Part shown: positions 11,585 to 19,019 of the stretch, piece by piece
Numbering within the stretch: the first letter of the stretch is position 1
Layout: the number at the start of each line of letters is the position of its first letter
From: Dehalococcoidia bacterium
GTDB lineage: Bacteria; Chloroflexota; Dehalococcoidia; Dehalococcoidales; G020351185
Assembly: GCA_030635945.1 (NCBI GenBank)
Contig: DAOVXW010000001.1
Coordinates: 1-22,432 of the forward strand
Reading direction: 5' to 3'
Length of the DNA stretch: 22,432 nt
Program-made: the position numbers and the translations under genes
Notes under the pieces: generated by a model
Databases searched by the model: none
What the model was told of the DNA's origin: nothing
Seen by the model: the letters and a program-made list of their open reading frames with translations, nothing else

Positions 11585-12016
11585 ATGAACCAAGACGCAA
11601 TAACAAGTTTTGACGGCCCCTATCGATGGCTTAGCAATTTCTGGTTGACTCCAATCAAGTATGAAGGGCGTCATTACCCTAGTTCCGAAAACGCCTATCA
11701 GGCGGCGAAACTCCCAAACGGATTTCGGGTGGATTTTGAATACTGTACCCCGGGACAGTCAAAACGTTTGGGCAGGGCCTGCCCACTCCCTAATCAATGG
11801 GATGAAAGAAAAGTTGAAATAATGCGCGATATTTTGAAATTGAAATTCGCCCTCGGAACTGCCCTGGCTGAGAAACTGATAGCCACTGGAGACAGGCTGC
11901 TCGTAGAGGGAAATACTTGGAACGACACGTTCTGGGGAGTTTGTAAAGGCGAGGGAGAAAATCAATTGGGAAAGCTTTTGATGGAAATACGTGAAGACCT
12001 AAGGAGAAAGTTTTGA
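11585..12016 (+). CDS. NADAR-family N-glycosidase (YbiA-like)
   Basis: A 143-aa protein covering the NADAR domain end to end: GPYRWLSNFW (residues 11-20), YPSSENAYQAAK (31-42) with a conserved acidic residue, EGNTWNDTFWG (108-118) and NQLGKLLM (126-133). NADAR proteins split N-glycosidic bonds of ADP-ribose-linked or riboflavin-pathway intermediates, and some act as antitoxins that remove ADP-ribose from DNA guanine. In a phage it may counter host ADP-ribosylating or NAD-signal defences; that is inference. GAAGAGAACTAAC precedes the ATG. It overlaps the next gene by 1 bp (TGATG). Confidence 0.92.
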   Translation: MNQDAITSFDGPYRWLSNFWLTPIKYEGRHYPSSENAYQAAKLPNGFRVDFEYCTPGQSKRLGRACPLPNQWDERKVEIMRDILKLKFALGTALAEKLIATGDRLLVEGNTWNDTFWGVCKGEGENQLGKLLMEIREDLRRKF

Positions 12017-12282
12017 TGACTGAAAATGTAGACTTCACCGCCGATCAGGTTACTGAAAAATTAAAGGAAAAATTCGCCAGGGAGGCTGCTCACAACCAGA
12101 GTAATTTTCGGGCCACTTTTTCTAGTATGAATCTACTAAATGGCCGGATAGGTTTGCCTTTACTTGTCACCTATGACCAGACAACGGTTACCGGAAAGAA
12201 TAAAGGAGTTGTTCGGCGTAAGAAAAAGAACATATATTTTTATCCTAATTATTGCCCTTTTACCGGGAAGAAAATCAACTAA
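12016..12282 (+). CDS. Hypothetical protein, 88 aa
   Basis: The ATG at 12016 sits in TGATG with AAGGAGAAAG as SD; a TTG one codon earlier is less likely. The N-terminus is helical (ADQVTEKLKEKFAREAA), and the C-terminus (YFYPNYCPFTGKKIN) resembles a zinc-knuckle remnant with only one Cys (others usually have CPFCGxK). Co-transcribed with the NADAR and HAD genes. Family not recognised. Confidence 0.75.
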   Translation: MTENVDFTADQVTEKLKEKFAREAAHNQSNFRATFSSMNLLNGRIGLPLLVTYDQTTVTGKNKGVVRRKKKNIYFYPNYCPFTGKKIN

Positions 12283-12294
12283 GGAAATAAAAAC

Positions 12295-12750
12295 ATGAAA
12301 TCAAAAATAATATACGTCGATATGGACGGCGTTCTAACCGACTGGGATGAAGTTATTAGACGTCAGGATGGGGACACCCTTATTGAATACCGTGGGCGGT
12401 TTGACGAGATACCAGGCTTATTTTCTCAGATGAAACCCATGCAAGGGGCCATCAAGGCATTCGGGTTGTTAGCGTGGCATTACGATGTGTATATATTGTC
12501 GACGCCCGGATGGAGCGTTACCGAAAGTTGGACCCATAAAGCTGACTGGGTAAAGCATTGGCTACCAGATGCGGCCTATAAACGTTTAATATTGACGCAC
12601 CATAAAAATCTGTTGGCGGGGGATTATTTGATAGACGATAGAACGGCTCACGGGGTTGATAAATTTAAGGGGGAGCACATTCACTTTGGGGCAGAAAAAT
12701 ACCCTGACTGGGGCAGTGTTCTGAAATATCTTTTAGGGGAAGATTTTTGA
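12295..12750 (+). CDS. HAD-superfamily 5'(3')-deoxyribonucleotidase-like phosphatase, 151 aa
   Basis: The HAD motifs are visible in order: DMDGV with Asp9 and Asp11 (nucleophile and acid/base), Ser69/Thr70 in YILSTPGW, Lys104 in THHKNLLAGD, and Asp114/Asp115 in YLIDDR. This set and the length match the small 5'(3')-nucleotidase branch found in phages and bacteria, which dephosphorylates (deoxy)nucleoside monophosphates. In this operon it could shape nucleotide pools or remove products of the NADAR enzyme. Substrate unknown. ATG preceded by AAGGAAATAAAAAC. Confidence 0.8.
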   Translation: MKSKIIYVDMDGVLTDWDEVIRRQDGDTLIEYRGRFDEIPGLFSQMKPMQGAIKAFGLLAWHYDVYILSTPGWSVTESWTHKADWVKHWLPDAAYKRLILTHHKNLLAGDYLIDDRTAHGVDKFKGEHIHFGAEKYPDWGSVLKYLLGEDF

Positions 12751-12821
12751 AACGTTTAACTAACAATGAGCTTAAGTCACTCGATCGGATGGTTTATTTC
12801 TGTAAAAAGAAAGGTGAATAA
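12747..12821 (+). CDS. Possible 24-aa peptide (TTG start)
   Basis: A TTG at 12747 overlaps the HAD stop (TTGA), with AGGGGAAG upstream. The 24-codon frame reads KRLTNNELKSLDRMVYFCKK after the start and ends at TAA one bp before the radical SAM start. It is lysine-rich and would be helical. It may be a real small peptide or a ribosome-relay frame. Low certainty. Confidence 0.3.
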   Translation: MKRLTNNELKSLDRMVYFCKKKGE

Positions 12822-12822
12822 T

Positions 12823-13596
12823 ATGGTCTGGAAAGTTATGCCCATGAGCAAAGGGCAATTATTAGATATTGCCCCTAAGGACCTTCTATGTGAGGGGACA
12901 TTTCGTTTGTGTGAAACGTATAAAGGTGGGGGCGGCTACGACCGCTTCCCCTATATAGCCTCCCGTAAGTTAGGCGGGCACCCTGACGCCTATTCAATAC
13001 AATTTATAGTTCAGTTAAAGGGATGCAATCTGGACTGCCCCTATTGCTATGTGACACGCGCTGGAATATGGGGTGAACATGTAAACAAAACTTCAAATGA
13101 ATTAGTTGATGCCTTTATTGAAAGCGGGGCGCAAGTTTTTCACCTTATGGGAGGAGCACCAGCATTGCAATTGCAGCAGTGGCCGGAATTAATCGGTATT
13201 TTATTTAAAAAATGCCCTAACGCAATATTTCACAGTGATTTTATGTTGACTGAAAAAACCCACTATAGATCAGAAAATTTACGGGACTTGAATGGGCACC
13301 GATGCCTGTATGCTATCAACATAAAGGGCCTAACTCAGAAAGCCTGGCTGAGTAATACTCGGAAACCCCTAGATGAAGCTGTTTTTTGGGCTAATTGGCT
13401 TGCGATACAAAAAAGCGGTGTTTCTGCCTATGTTACTTTTACAGGAGTATTACGTAGTGACCTTGACACTTTTTGGCAGAAAGCAGAGAAAAATTCTATA
13501 GATGTTAACCTGTGGGCAAAGGAGTCTTTTGTTATAGATTTAATAGAATACGAAGCTGTCAAACACGTCGATGATATAGCGTGGGGAACCAAATAA
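12823..13596 (+). CDS. Radical SAM enzyme, 257 aa
   Basis: The start at 12823 is chosen because AAAGGTGAATAAT precedes it; an in-frame ATG at 12766 lacks a good SD. The Fe-S motif is Cys68-NLD-Cys72-PY-Cys75 (CX3CX2C), preceded by YSIQFIVQLKG, with GGAP at 110-113 in the place of the usual GGEP. The fold around GCNLDCPYCY and LMGGAPALQL recalls QueE and activating-enzyme relatives, but I cannot assign a substrate. It presumably needs S-adenosylmethionine and reduced flavodoxin or ferredoxin. The stop is followed directly by the ASCH-like gene (GTG at 13597). Confidence 0.82.
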   Translation: MVWKVMPMSKGQLLDIAPKDLLCEGTFRLCETYKGGGGYDRFPYIASRKLGGHPDAYSIQFIVQLKGCNLDCPYCYVTRAGIWGEHVNKTSNELVDAFIESGAQVFHLMGGAPALQLQQWPELIGILFKKCPNAIFHSDFMLTEKTHYRSENLRDLNGHRCLYAINIKGLTQKAWLSNTRKPLDEAVFWANWLAIQKSGVSAYVTFTGVLRSDLDTFWQKAEKNSIDVNLWAKESFVIDLIEYEAVKHVDDIAWGTK

Positions 13597-13896
13597 GTGA
13601 AACCCCTATTCATAGCAGTAAAAACAGTTTATTTCGAAGCCATTAAAACCGGCAAGAAAACATTCGAATTTCGCTTATACGGTCCCAGATGGAACGAAAA
13701 ATCTTGCCAAGTCGGCAGAAAAGTAACGATAAGTAAAGGTTATGGCAAGAAACACCGCTTAACTGCTGAAATAGCTTCTTTCCAAAAGCTACACGGATCT
13801 AAAATACCTGTTGAGCATAGAAAAGTTTTGCTCGAGATTTTCCGTACGCTAGATCTGTATATTGCGTGCATTGAACTTAAAAACGTGGAGATATGA
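13597..13896 (+). CDS. ASCH-like domain protein, 99 aa
   Basis: Directly follows the radical SAM stop, starting at GTG 13597. KPLFIAVKTVYFEAIKTGKK and FEFRLYGPRWNE contain the TGKKTFEFR block typical of ASCH domains (conserved Lys, Glu24, Arg26), and GRKVTISKGYGKKHRLTAEI follows as the beta core. ASCH domains bind RNA or nucleotides; one bacterial member hydrolyses N4-acetylcytidine. The abutting radical SAM gene suggests a shared pathway. Tail less typical. Assignment moderately secure. Confidence 0.65.
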   Translation: MKPLFIAVKTVYFEAIKTGKKTFEFRLYGPRWNEKSCQVGRKVTISKGYGKKHRLTAEIASFQKLHGSKIPVEHRKVLLEIFRTLDLYIACIELKNVEI

Positions 13897-13897
13897 T

Positions 13898-14053
13898 ATG
13901 GACCAAGAAGACGTAGAATATTTGCTTCGCAATTGTTTCGAAGACCTGTCTGAAAAAGAGGCAGATTTTTTGGAAGGGCTTCAGGACTGGGAGGGGGATT
14001 TTACTCCGCCACAGGAGGAGTGGTTGGGCTCTATCATGGAAGGTAGGTTGTGA
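13898..14053 (+). CDS. Small acidic protein, 51 aa
   Basis: The ATG at 13898 follows GGAGATATGAT; an upstream GTG frame overlaps the ASCH-like gene. MDQEDVEYLLRNCFEDLSEK leads to ADFLEGLQDWEGDFTPPQEE, a short acidic helical protein of a kind common in phage operons. Its function is not known. The stop overlaps the next start (GTGA). Confidence 0.65.
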   Translation: MDQEDVEYLLRNCFEDLSEKEADFLEGLQDWEGDFTPPQEEWLGSIMEGRL

Positions 14054-14247
14054 GTTCCTGCCCAAACAAGGGCCGTAAGAAAATTGATACCAAAAAACTG
14101 CGGGCTAAGATAAGGGAAACGGTAAGTAAGATTAAGGAAAATCATACCCTGAGACTTTATGCTATGGGCCCTCATGAAGTGTTTGCTTTGCCTATGAAAG
14201 AGCAGCGTAAACTTTACGGATTATTAAAAGTTGAGGATAAAATATGA
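14050..14247 (+). CDS. Small basic protein, 65 aa
   Basis: A GTG start in a GTGA overlap, with GGAAGGTAGGTT upstream. SSCPNKGRKKIDTKKLRAKI is strongly basic and helical; the middle has LRLYAMGPHEVFALPMKEQR. It is likely to bind nucleic acid by charge, but no family is recognised. Confidence 0.65.
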   Translation: MSSCPNKGRKKIDTKKLRAKIRETVSKIKENHTLRLYAMGPHEVFALPMKEQRKLYGLLKVEDKI

Positions 14248-14294
14248 ATATTAAACTAACACTAAGCTGCCCCGTTCGAGGGTTCGGATTATGA
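14244..14294 (+). CDS. Possible 16-aa peptide between two ATGA overlaps
   Basis: ATG at 14244 (ATGA with the previous stop) opens a 16-codon frame, MNIKLTLSCPVRGFGL, whose TGA overlaps the ATG of the next gene (14291). An SD (GAGGATAAAAT) stands at a good distance. The exact stop-start joins on both sides argue for translation, at least as a relay for the ribosome. Confidence 0.4.
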   Translation: MNIKLTLSCPVRGFGL

Positions 14295-14551
14295 CCCCGA
14301 AAAAAGGTGTCTGCAAATATTATAAAGGTTTGATATTTTCCAACGGAATCTGCACCAATGGAATTAATGTTCGGGAATTGGTAGGCGGCAACTTTTTTGG
14401 CTGGCTGAGTCGAACACCATGTAAAAAAGCCCATGGGTCAGAAGTAAGCCCATGCGATAAGTATGTTGAGCCGTCAGGTAAAGATATTGCTGAACATAAA
14501 ATTCTTATGAAAAAGGAGGAAGTTCAATGGGCAAAACAAAGAAAAATTTGA
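14291..14551 (+). CDS. Conserved Cys-containing phage protein, 86 aa
   Basis: MTPKKGVCKYYKGLIFSNGI with Cys8, Cys21, Cys44 and Cys55 spaced as in a phage zinc-binding family I recall (a short C-x12-C, then PC and a final C before a Pro-x-x-x-x-Ile/Glu helix). The C-terminus ends in GKDIAEHKILMKKEE. It overlaps the next gene by 25 bp. Function unknown. Confidence 0.75.
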   Translation: MTPKKGVCKYYKGLIFSNGICTNGINVRELVGGNFFGWLSRTPCKKAHGSEVSPCDKYVEPSGKDIAEHKILMKKEEVQWAKQRKI

Positions 14552-14805
14552 AAAAAGGTGGCGTAAGGGCTCTTTGGATGCTTTTTCGAAAAACCGTTAT
14601 TGCAAGAAAGGCCCACCATACCCAGGTCAGTGAAATGAAATTGGCTTTTTATGCTGGAGCTTCGGCGGTGTTAAATATTGCCTGTGAAATAGGGGATGAA
14701 GGGTACAGTGAGGAACAGGCTGTTGAGGTGCTTAAAAGCCTCGATAAAGAGACTGTATACTTTATGAGAAAATATGCCGAGAAAATTAAAAGTGCCAGTA
14801 AATAG
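14527..14805 (+). CDS. Hypothetical helical protein, 92 aa
   Basis: Strong SD (AAAAAGGAGGAAGTTCA) before the ATG. A basic N-terminus (GKTKKNLKKGGVRALWMLFR) is followed by EMKLAFYAGASAVLNIACEI and AVEVLKSLDKETVYFMRKYA. The MKxAFYAGA segment is one I recall from small phage proteins. Helical throughout; function unknown. Confidence 0.75.
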   Translation: MGKTKKNLKKGGVRALWMLFRKTVIARKAHHTQVSEMKLAFYAGASAVLNIACEIGDEGYSEEQAVEVLKSLDKETVYFMRKYAEKIKSASK

Positions 14806-14968
14806 CGCCCCCTGTGAGAACTGTGATACCTCTGTGTTGTTAGATGCCAGAGGATTGCCGGTTTCGTTATATTGGCAAACAGGGGTTGGCCGAAATAATA
14901 TTAAGTATGTTTTTTGTAGCGCAGCCTGTAGTTTGGCCTGTTATGAAAAAGCCCGCATTGACAAATAA
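14774..14968 (+). CDS. Small zinc-binding protein, 64 aa
   Basis: Cys14-x2-Cys17 (APCENCDTS) and Cys48-x3-Cys52-x3-Cys56 form a likely zinc site around a beta hairpin (LPVSLYWQTGVGRNNIKYVF). The start at 14774 overlaps the previous gene by 32 bp and has a weak SD; a GTG at 14792 is an alternative. It is the last gene before the terminator at 15056. Confidence 0.65.
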   Translation: MPRKLKVPVNSAPCENCDTSVLLDARGLPVSLYWQTGVGRNNIKYVFCSAACSLACYEKARIDK

Positions 14969-15055
14969 GCCGCCGGTACATAGGATTATCGGTGCGTCTG
15001 TTGTGGGGCGTCGTGACTGGGCAGATCTCCCTCCTAGGATTTTGTGCAGAAGCGT

Positions 15056-15105
15056 CGGCCTGAAGGTTGCTGCCTTAGCAACCTTCAGGCCGTTTTCAAC
15101 TTTTT
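15056..15105 (+). terminator. Strong intrinsic terminator
   Basis: A perfect 16-bp stem (15056-15071 with 15077-15092, CGGCCTGAAGGTTGCT and its complement), a 5-nt loop and a T-rich tail (TTTT, CAAC, TTTTT). It ends the rightward run 6641-14968. Its T-run overlaps the next promoter's -35. Confidence 0.95.
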
Positions 15106-15132
15106 GACAAAACTCTTTTTTATCTTTAAAAT
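15104..15132 (+). promoter_or_regulatory. Consensus sigma70 promoter for the packaging/head genes
   Basis: TTGACA (15104-15109), a 17-bp spacer and TAAAAT (15127-15132) lie right after the terminator stem. The start of transcription would be near 15139, about 25 bp before the first gene. It is the best promoter in the window and would work with the host RNA polymerase alone. Confidence 0.85.
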
Positions 15133-15164
15133 CTAAGGTTTTATACCTTTGTCTAATAGGTAAC

Positions 15165-15587
15165 ATGTCTAAAGACTTCGAAGATTCCGTAACTGAGGAT
15201 GACACCCCTGAAATGTCTGCAGAAGAGCTTGAGCGTGCCTACGAAGAGGCTGATAGCCAACTTCTCGGGGGAAAACTAGATATACGTAAAGAAGTCTTTT
15301 CTCAAATAGCTTTATTGCAGCAATTGCGTAGACATTTATTTGAACCTGGCGGAGCCCCAAAACAGGCCACAGAATCAAGAGATATTCGATCTTATTTAAC
15401 CTCAGGTACCCAGCTTTTAACTACGCTACAAAAATTTGAAGAGGCGTTAAGTACGGATAAGGATTTTCAGCGGGTAGAGATAGCCCTCGAGCAAGCCCTG
15501 GAGGAATGCCCGTGCCCCGAATTTGTGGGGTTGTTTAGAAAATATCTGACTGGGGAAGAAAGCCTTGAACCCGAGGAGTTAGAATGA
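15165..15587 (+). CDS. Acidic helical protein before terminase, 140 aa
   Basis: The first gene after the promoter, with TAATAGGTAAC before ATG. The N-terminus is very acidic (MSKDFEDSVTEDDTPEMSAE); a helical middle (IRKEVFSQIALLQQLRRHLF) and FQRVEIALEQALEECPCPEF follow. The position just before the terminase makes a small terminase or packaging-linked role plausible, but there is no clear family signature. Coupled to the next gene by ATGA. Confidence 0.7.
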   Translation: MSKDFEDSVTEDDTPEMSAEELERAYEEADSQLLGGKLDIRKEVFSQIALLQQLRRHLFEPGGAPKQATESRDIRSYLTSGTQLLTTLQKFEEALSTDKDFQRVEIALEQALEECPCPEFVGLFRKYLTGEESLEPEELE

Positions 15588-15781
15588 AGCATTACACTTT
15601 AGAAGGTATTACCCTCACAGCATCCGGCTGGGCTGCCAGGATAGGGATTTCCAAGCAAGGGATGTCTAAGCGCCTGGCTTTGGTATCTGCAGGTAAACTA
15701 ACGTTGGAAGAGGCCCTTGAAGGAGAGAAAAATCAAGGGGGTCGAACAGACATACTAAACGCCAAAAAAGCAATAGCCTGA
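15584..15781 (+). CDS. Helix-turn-helix protein, possible terminase small subunit part, 65 aa
   Basis: MKHYTLEGITLTASGWAARI followed by GISKQGMSKRLALVSAGKLT has the spacing of a winged or simple helix-turn-helix (helix TASGWAARIG, turn ISKQ, helix GMSKRLALV), then ALEGEKN. Similar short HTH modules are common in phages. The site directly before the large terminase suggests DNA recognition for packaging, though it is much shorter than usual small subunits. ATGA coupling. Confidence 0.7.
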   Translation: MKHYTLEGITLTASGWAARIGISKQGMSKRLALVSAGKLTLEEALEGEKNQGGRTDILNAKKAIA

Positions 15782-15792
15782 GCCGAGAACAA

Positions 15793-17532
15793 ATGTCCCT
15801 CTCCCCCCGTTTAGAAGGCTTTTTAGATAGAGTAACAGCGCTAGGTGATAAGTCTACGGCAATGAAACAATTGTCCCGCTGGATGACTAAAAATTTGAGG
15901 TTAAAGGGCAGGCCTTACAGTTTTAAAGACCATGAAATGCACATCCAGATAGCGGCAGATCAGCACCCCCACAAATGCGTCTCAAAGCCTGCCCAGGTAG
16001 GTTTAACCGAGCTTTCTTTACGTAGTGCGGCGGCTATTGCGGCGGTCATCCGGGCTACAATTATTTATGTATTCCCCTCTGCTAAATTTTCAGAAAAGAT
16101 GTCCCAGACCCGTTTTTTACCTATTATTGAAGAGTCTCAGGTTCTCAGGGCTCTAGTGGACCCCAAGGTACAATCGGCCTCTATGAGAAAGATAGGTAAA
16201 AGCATAATCTATTTTAACGGTGCCACTGGTACCACGCAGGCAATCTCGGTTCCAGCAACCCACCTTATATTTGATGAAGAGGATTTTTGCGACCCTAATA
16301 TTTTGACCCAATACAACGCCCGGATAAAGCACGCGCCTGAGGACCCGGTGACAGGTTTGAGGGGAGTGATACAAAGGTTTTCTACACCGACAGTGCCAAA
16401 TTATGGGGTAACCCAACACCTTAATGATTCTGACTATAAGCAGTACATGGTCAAATGTTCTAGTTGTAACGTCTATCAAGCACCCGACTATTATAGTGAT
16501 TATGTCATCCCGGGGTATGACAAAGCTATAGATCATTTTGACAAAACAGATCTTTATAACCCTAAATACAGGGTTAAGGACGCTTATGTAAAATGTCAAA
16601 AGTGCGGTAAAGATTTGTGGCAGGATTTGATGAACCCCACGCAACGGGAATGGGTGGCCAAGTACCCTGAAAAATACTTAATCTCAGGCTACGCCGTGTC
16701 CCCGATCGATGTACCAGCTTACAATAAAATACCTGCTATATTTTATGAGTTAGACAAATTCTCTATTCAGGACCACAGGAATTTTACGCTAGGTATAGCT
16801 CACGAAGATAAACACAACTCTTTTTTAATGTCCATTTTCATGTCCCGCACAGATGCCTTTTTAATAGATACGGCACAGGCGAAGCTTTTAACTTTGTCAG
16901 GAGTGCGCATCGGCATAGATATAGGTAAAACGGCGCATCTTGTGGTAGGGAAGAGAAAAAATTCTCACACTAAAGATATGGACATTATCTATATGGTTCA
17001 ATTGTCTACCACGGCAGGTACGCTGGTGTCTCAAATCCAGCCCCTGATAGATGTCTTTTCTCCTGATACTGTAGTACTGGACGCCGGGCCGGACTTTACC
17101 ACTCCGCAAATTTTGATAGAAGACAACCCTTATGGAAGAGTGTTTGGCTGTGAGTATCACCGCAAAGTAAAGGGGGCTTACACAAATTTAGACCCTGACC
17201 CCGAAACCGGGGTTGTTAAAGCGGCTCGGACAGGTACTTTAAAAGACACAATGAAACGGCATAATGATGGGGCTTTCCATTACTCTAAAGACAGTACCGA
17301 GGTAGATATCTTAAAGCAACATTTGAAAGTTACCAAAAAAGTCAGTCTAAGAACAGAGTTTGGGGGCGGTGACAGTTTTCCCAAGCCAACTGAGCCAGAT
17401 CACTATGCCCATGCACTCAACTATTTAAACATAGCGGATACAATAGCCTCCGATCATGACATTTTGCCGAGAATAATAGGCGTCGCCCCACAGGTGGTTA
17501 CCGTAGCGATAGGCTCTGGCGCTAAAGGATAG
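15793..17532 (+). CDS. Terminase large subunit, GpA type
   Basis: 579 aa. The ATPase part shows a Walker-A-like loop (SKPAQVGLT, residues 64-72), IYVFPSAKFSEKMSQTRFLP (91-110) and a Walker B (HLIFDEED, 157-164). Two Cys pairs (222/225 and 268/271) form the zinc region found in lambda GpA-like proteins. The C-terminal nuclease has Asp376 in GIDIGKTAH, Asp430 in VVLDAGPDF and a final EPDHYAHALNYL. It cuts concatemeric DNA and drives it into the procapsid. The start lies 11 bp after the HTH gene, with a weak SD. Confidence 0.95.
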   Translation: MSLSPRLEGFLDRVTALGDKSTAMKQLSRWMTKNLRLKGRPYSFKDHEMHIQIAADQHPHKCVSKPAQVGLTELSLRSAAAIAAVIRATIIYVFPSAKFSEKMSQTRFLPIIEESQVLRALVDPKVQSASMRKIGKSIIYFNGATGTTQAISVPATHLIFDEEDFCDPNILTQYNARIKHAPEDPVTGLRGVIQRFSTPTVPNYGVTQHLNDSDYKQYMVKCSSCNVYQAPDYYSDYVIPGYDKAIDHFDKTDLYNPKYRVKDAYVKCQKCGKDLWQDLMNPTQREWVAKYPEKYLISGYAVSPIDVPAYNKIPAIFYELDKFSIQDHRNFTLGIAHEDKHNSFLMSIFMSRTDAFLIDTAQAKLLTLSGVRIGIDIGKTAHLVVGKRKNSHTKDMDIIYMVQLSTTAGTLVSQIQPLIDVFSPDTVVLDAGPDFTTPQILIEDNPYGRVFGCEYHRKVKGAYTNLDPDPETGVVKAARTGTLKDTMKRHNDGAFHYSKDSTEVDILKQHLKVTKKVSLRTEFGGGDSFPKPTEPDHYAHALNYLNIADTIASDHDILPRIIGVAPQVVTVAIGSGAKG

Positions 17533-17594
17533 CACTTGACTTTAGTTTTAGGCTGATTGATCATCGTAGCTATCTGTCAGTCACTTTATTGATT

Positions 17595-19019
17595 ATGACC
17601 CAGCCCGCCGACATAAAGACCATAATCCTACCTAATAAGTTGACTTCTACAGTTAAATCTAAAACTGTGGAATCGCAGCACAAAGCAGGGGTCACTATCC
17701 TTAACCCTGATAGGACGTGGGTAACGCAAGACCCTAGAACGTTGCGGTCTCAAGGGCAGGTAATAAAGGCTTTACGTATTTTAGCCAAGGAAAACGGCAA
17801 CCTCTCTACTGCTTTGTTCGACATGGTGCAGATAGCCGACTCAGGCTACAAAGTAGCGGCATATTCCCCAAGCACTTCTGAGTTTTCAGAGGAAGGCACG
17901 TTACTGGCTAAGAACATAATTGCCAGTATGGACACTCTGTACAATTACACCAAGGGCTTTGGCAGGAAACGCCCTATTTCCATGTTAGTGCAGACGCTTC
18001 TGCGGGAGACAGCCATTACAGGCGGCTGCTCTATGGAGCTGGTTTTAGACCGGGCTCGTTTTCCTGACAGATTTCAAGCGGTCGACTATTCTACTTTAGA
18101 TTGGGTATCTGACGGCAAAGGGTCAAAATACCCTGAACAAGTGGGGTTCGGGGACAGAATACCGTTAAACATACCCACTTTTTATGCGGAAGCATTACAC
18201 CAGGAATTGAATACTGCTTATAGCACATCCATGTTTCGGGCCTCTTTGGATTCTTCTTTTTCTTCAGCAGAATTTATTGCCGATATGCGCAGAGTGTTAT
18301 TTAAGTCAGGGCATTCCCGGTTAACGGCTATCTTAGACACTGAGAAGCTGCGTGCCGCAGCCCCTAAAGAAACTCAAAATGACCCTGTAAAATTGCTGGC
18401 CTATATGGTAGCCCGTAAAACCGAAGTCGAAGAGGCCTTGAAAAATATGTCGCCAGAAGACGCCGTGGTGTCTTTTGATTCAGTGAGTTTTAAAACTGAG
18501 GACATTGGGGGCATAAAATCGGATTACACGGGGTTGTTGACTTCCCTGGCCAATATGGAAGCCACCGGGCTAAAAACCCCTCCGTCGATATTGGGTATGC
18601 GCACACAGGGCTCACAGAATTTGTCTAATTCTGAAACGTTAGTATTTTTGAAAGTTGCAGCAGGATTGCAAACTCCGGTGGCGTCCACAATGAGCCGAGG
18701 ACTGACAACTGCTTGCCGGCTATATGGTAGCGACGTATATGTTAAGTTTGGTTTTAACCCAATAGATTTACGTCCCGATGCCGAATTAGAAGCCTTTAGA
18801 ACAATGCGCGAGACCCGCCTTTTACGTAGGCTAAGCCTTGGTTTGATTACCGATGCACAATTTTCTTATGAGCTGGACCTGCCTTATAACCCTAACGCTC
18901 CAAAGTTGTCAGGTACCAATTTTAAAGTAGAAGGAGGGGCTGAGGCGCCCGCCACTCAAGAGGGGCAATTACAGCCCTCTTCGGATGTTCCTCGCAAAGG
19001 CGGAGGGGGAAGCCAGTGA
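17595..19019 (+). CDS. Portal protein
   Basis: 474 aa from the ATG at 17595; a TTG two codons earlier is an alternative. No good SD is visible. Portal-like features: an N-terminal region up to about 60, then IKALRILAKENGNLSTALFD, ETAITGGCSMELVLDRARFP, and the C-terminal core with GLLTSLANMEATGLKTPPSI and LGMRTQGSQNLSNSETLVFL (typical of the portal clip and wing). The C-terminus is Gly-rich (RKGGGGSQ). Portals form the dodecamer through which DNA enters. Placed between terminase and protease as expected. Confidence 0.85.
   Translation: MTQPADIKTIILPNKLTSTVKSKTVESQHKAGVTILNPDRTWVTQDPRTLRSQGQVIKALRILAKENGNLSTALFDMVQIADSGYKVAAYSPSTSEFSEEGTLLAKNIIASMDTLYNYTKGFGRKRPISMLVQTLLRETAITGGCSMELVLDRARFPDRFQAVDYSTLDWVSDGKGSKYPEQVGFGDRIPLNIPTFYAEALHQELNTAYSTSMFRASLDSSFSSAEFIADMRRVLFKSGHSRLTAILDTEKLRAAAPKETQNDPVKLLAYMVARKTEVEEALKNMSPEDAVVSFDSVSFKTEDIGGIKSDYTGLLTSLANMEATGLKTPPSILGMRTQGSQNLSNSETLVFLKVAAGLQTPVASTMSRGLTTACRLYGSDVYVKFGFNPIDLRPDAELEAFRTMRETRLLRRLSLGLITDAQFSYELDLPYNPNAPKLSGTNFKVEGGAEAPATQEGQLQPSSDVPRKGGGGSQ

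Noticed and set aside
14265..14300. GTTCGAGGGTTCGG, recalling a tRNA T-arm
   Set aside because: No acceptor, D-arm or anticodon arm can be built around it.
14943..15107. Forward frame running through the terminator hairpin
   Set aside because: Its last third is the terminator stem and T-tail; no strong SD. Treated as non-coding read-through.
16153..16644. Long reverse frame (163 codons) inside the terminase gene
   Set aside because: Fully antisense to a certain gene, with no SD and no recognisable product.
17533..17594. Chain of TTG mini-frames (6 and 11 codons) before the portal ATG
   Set aside because: Too short and too weakly supported; the gap simply lacks a clear SD.
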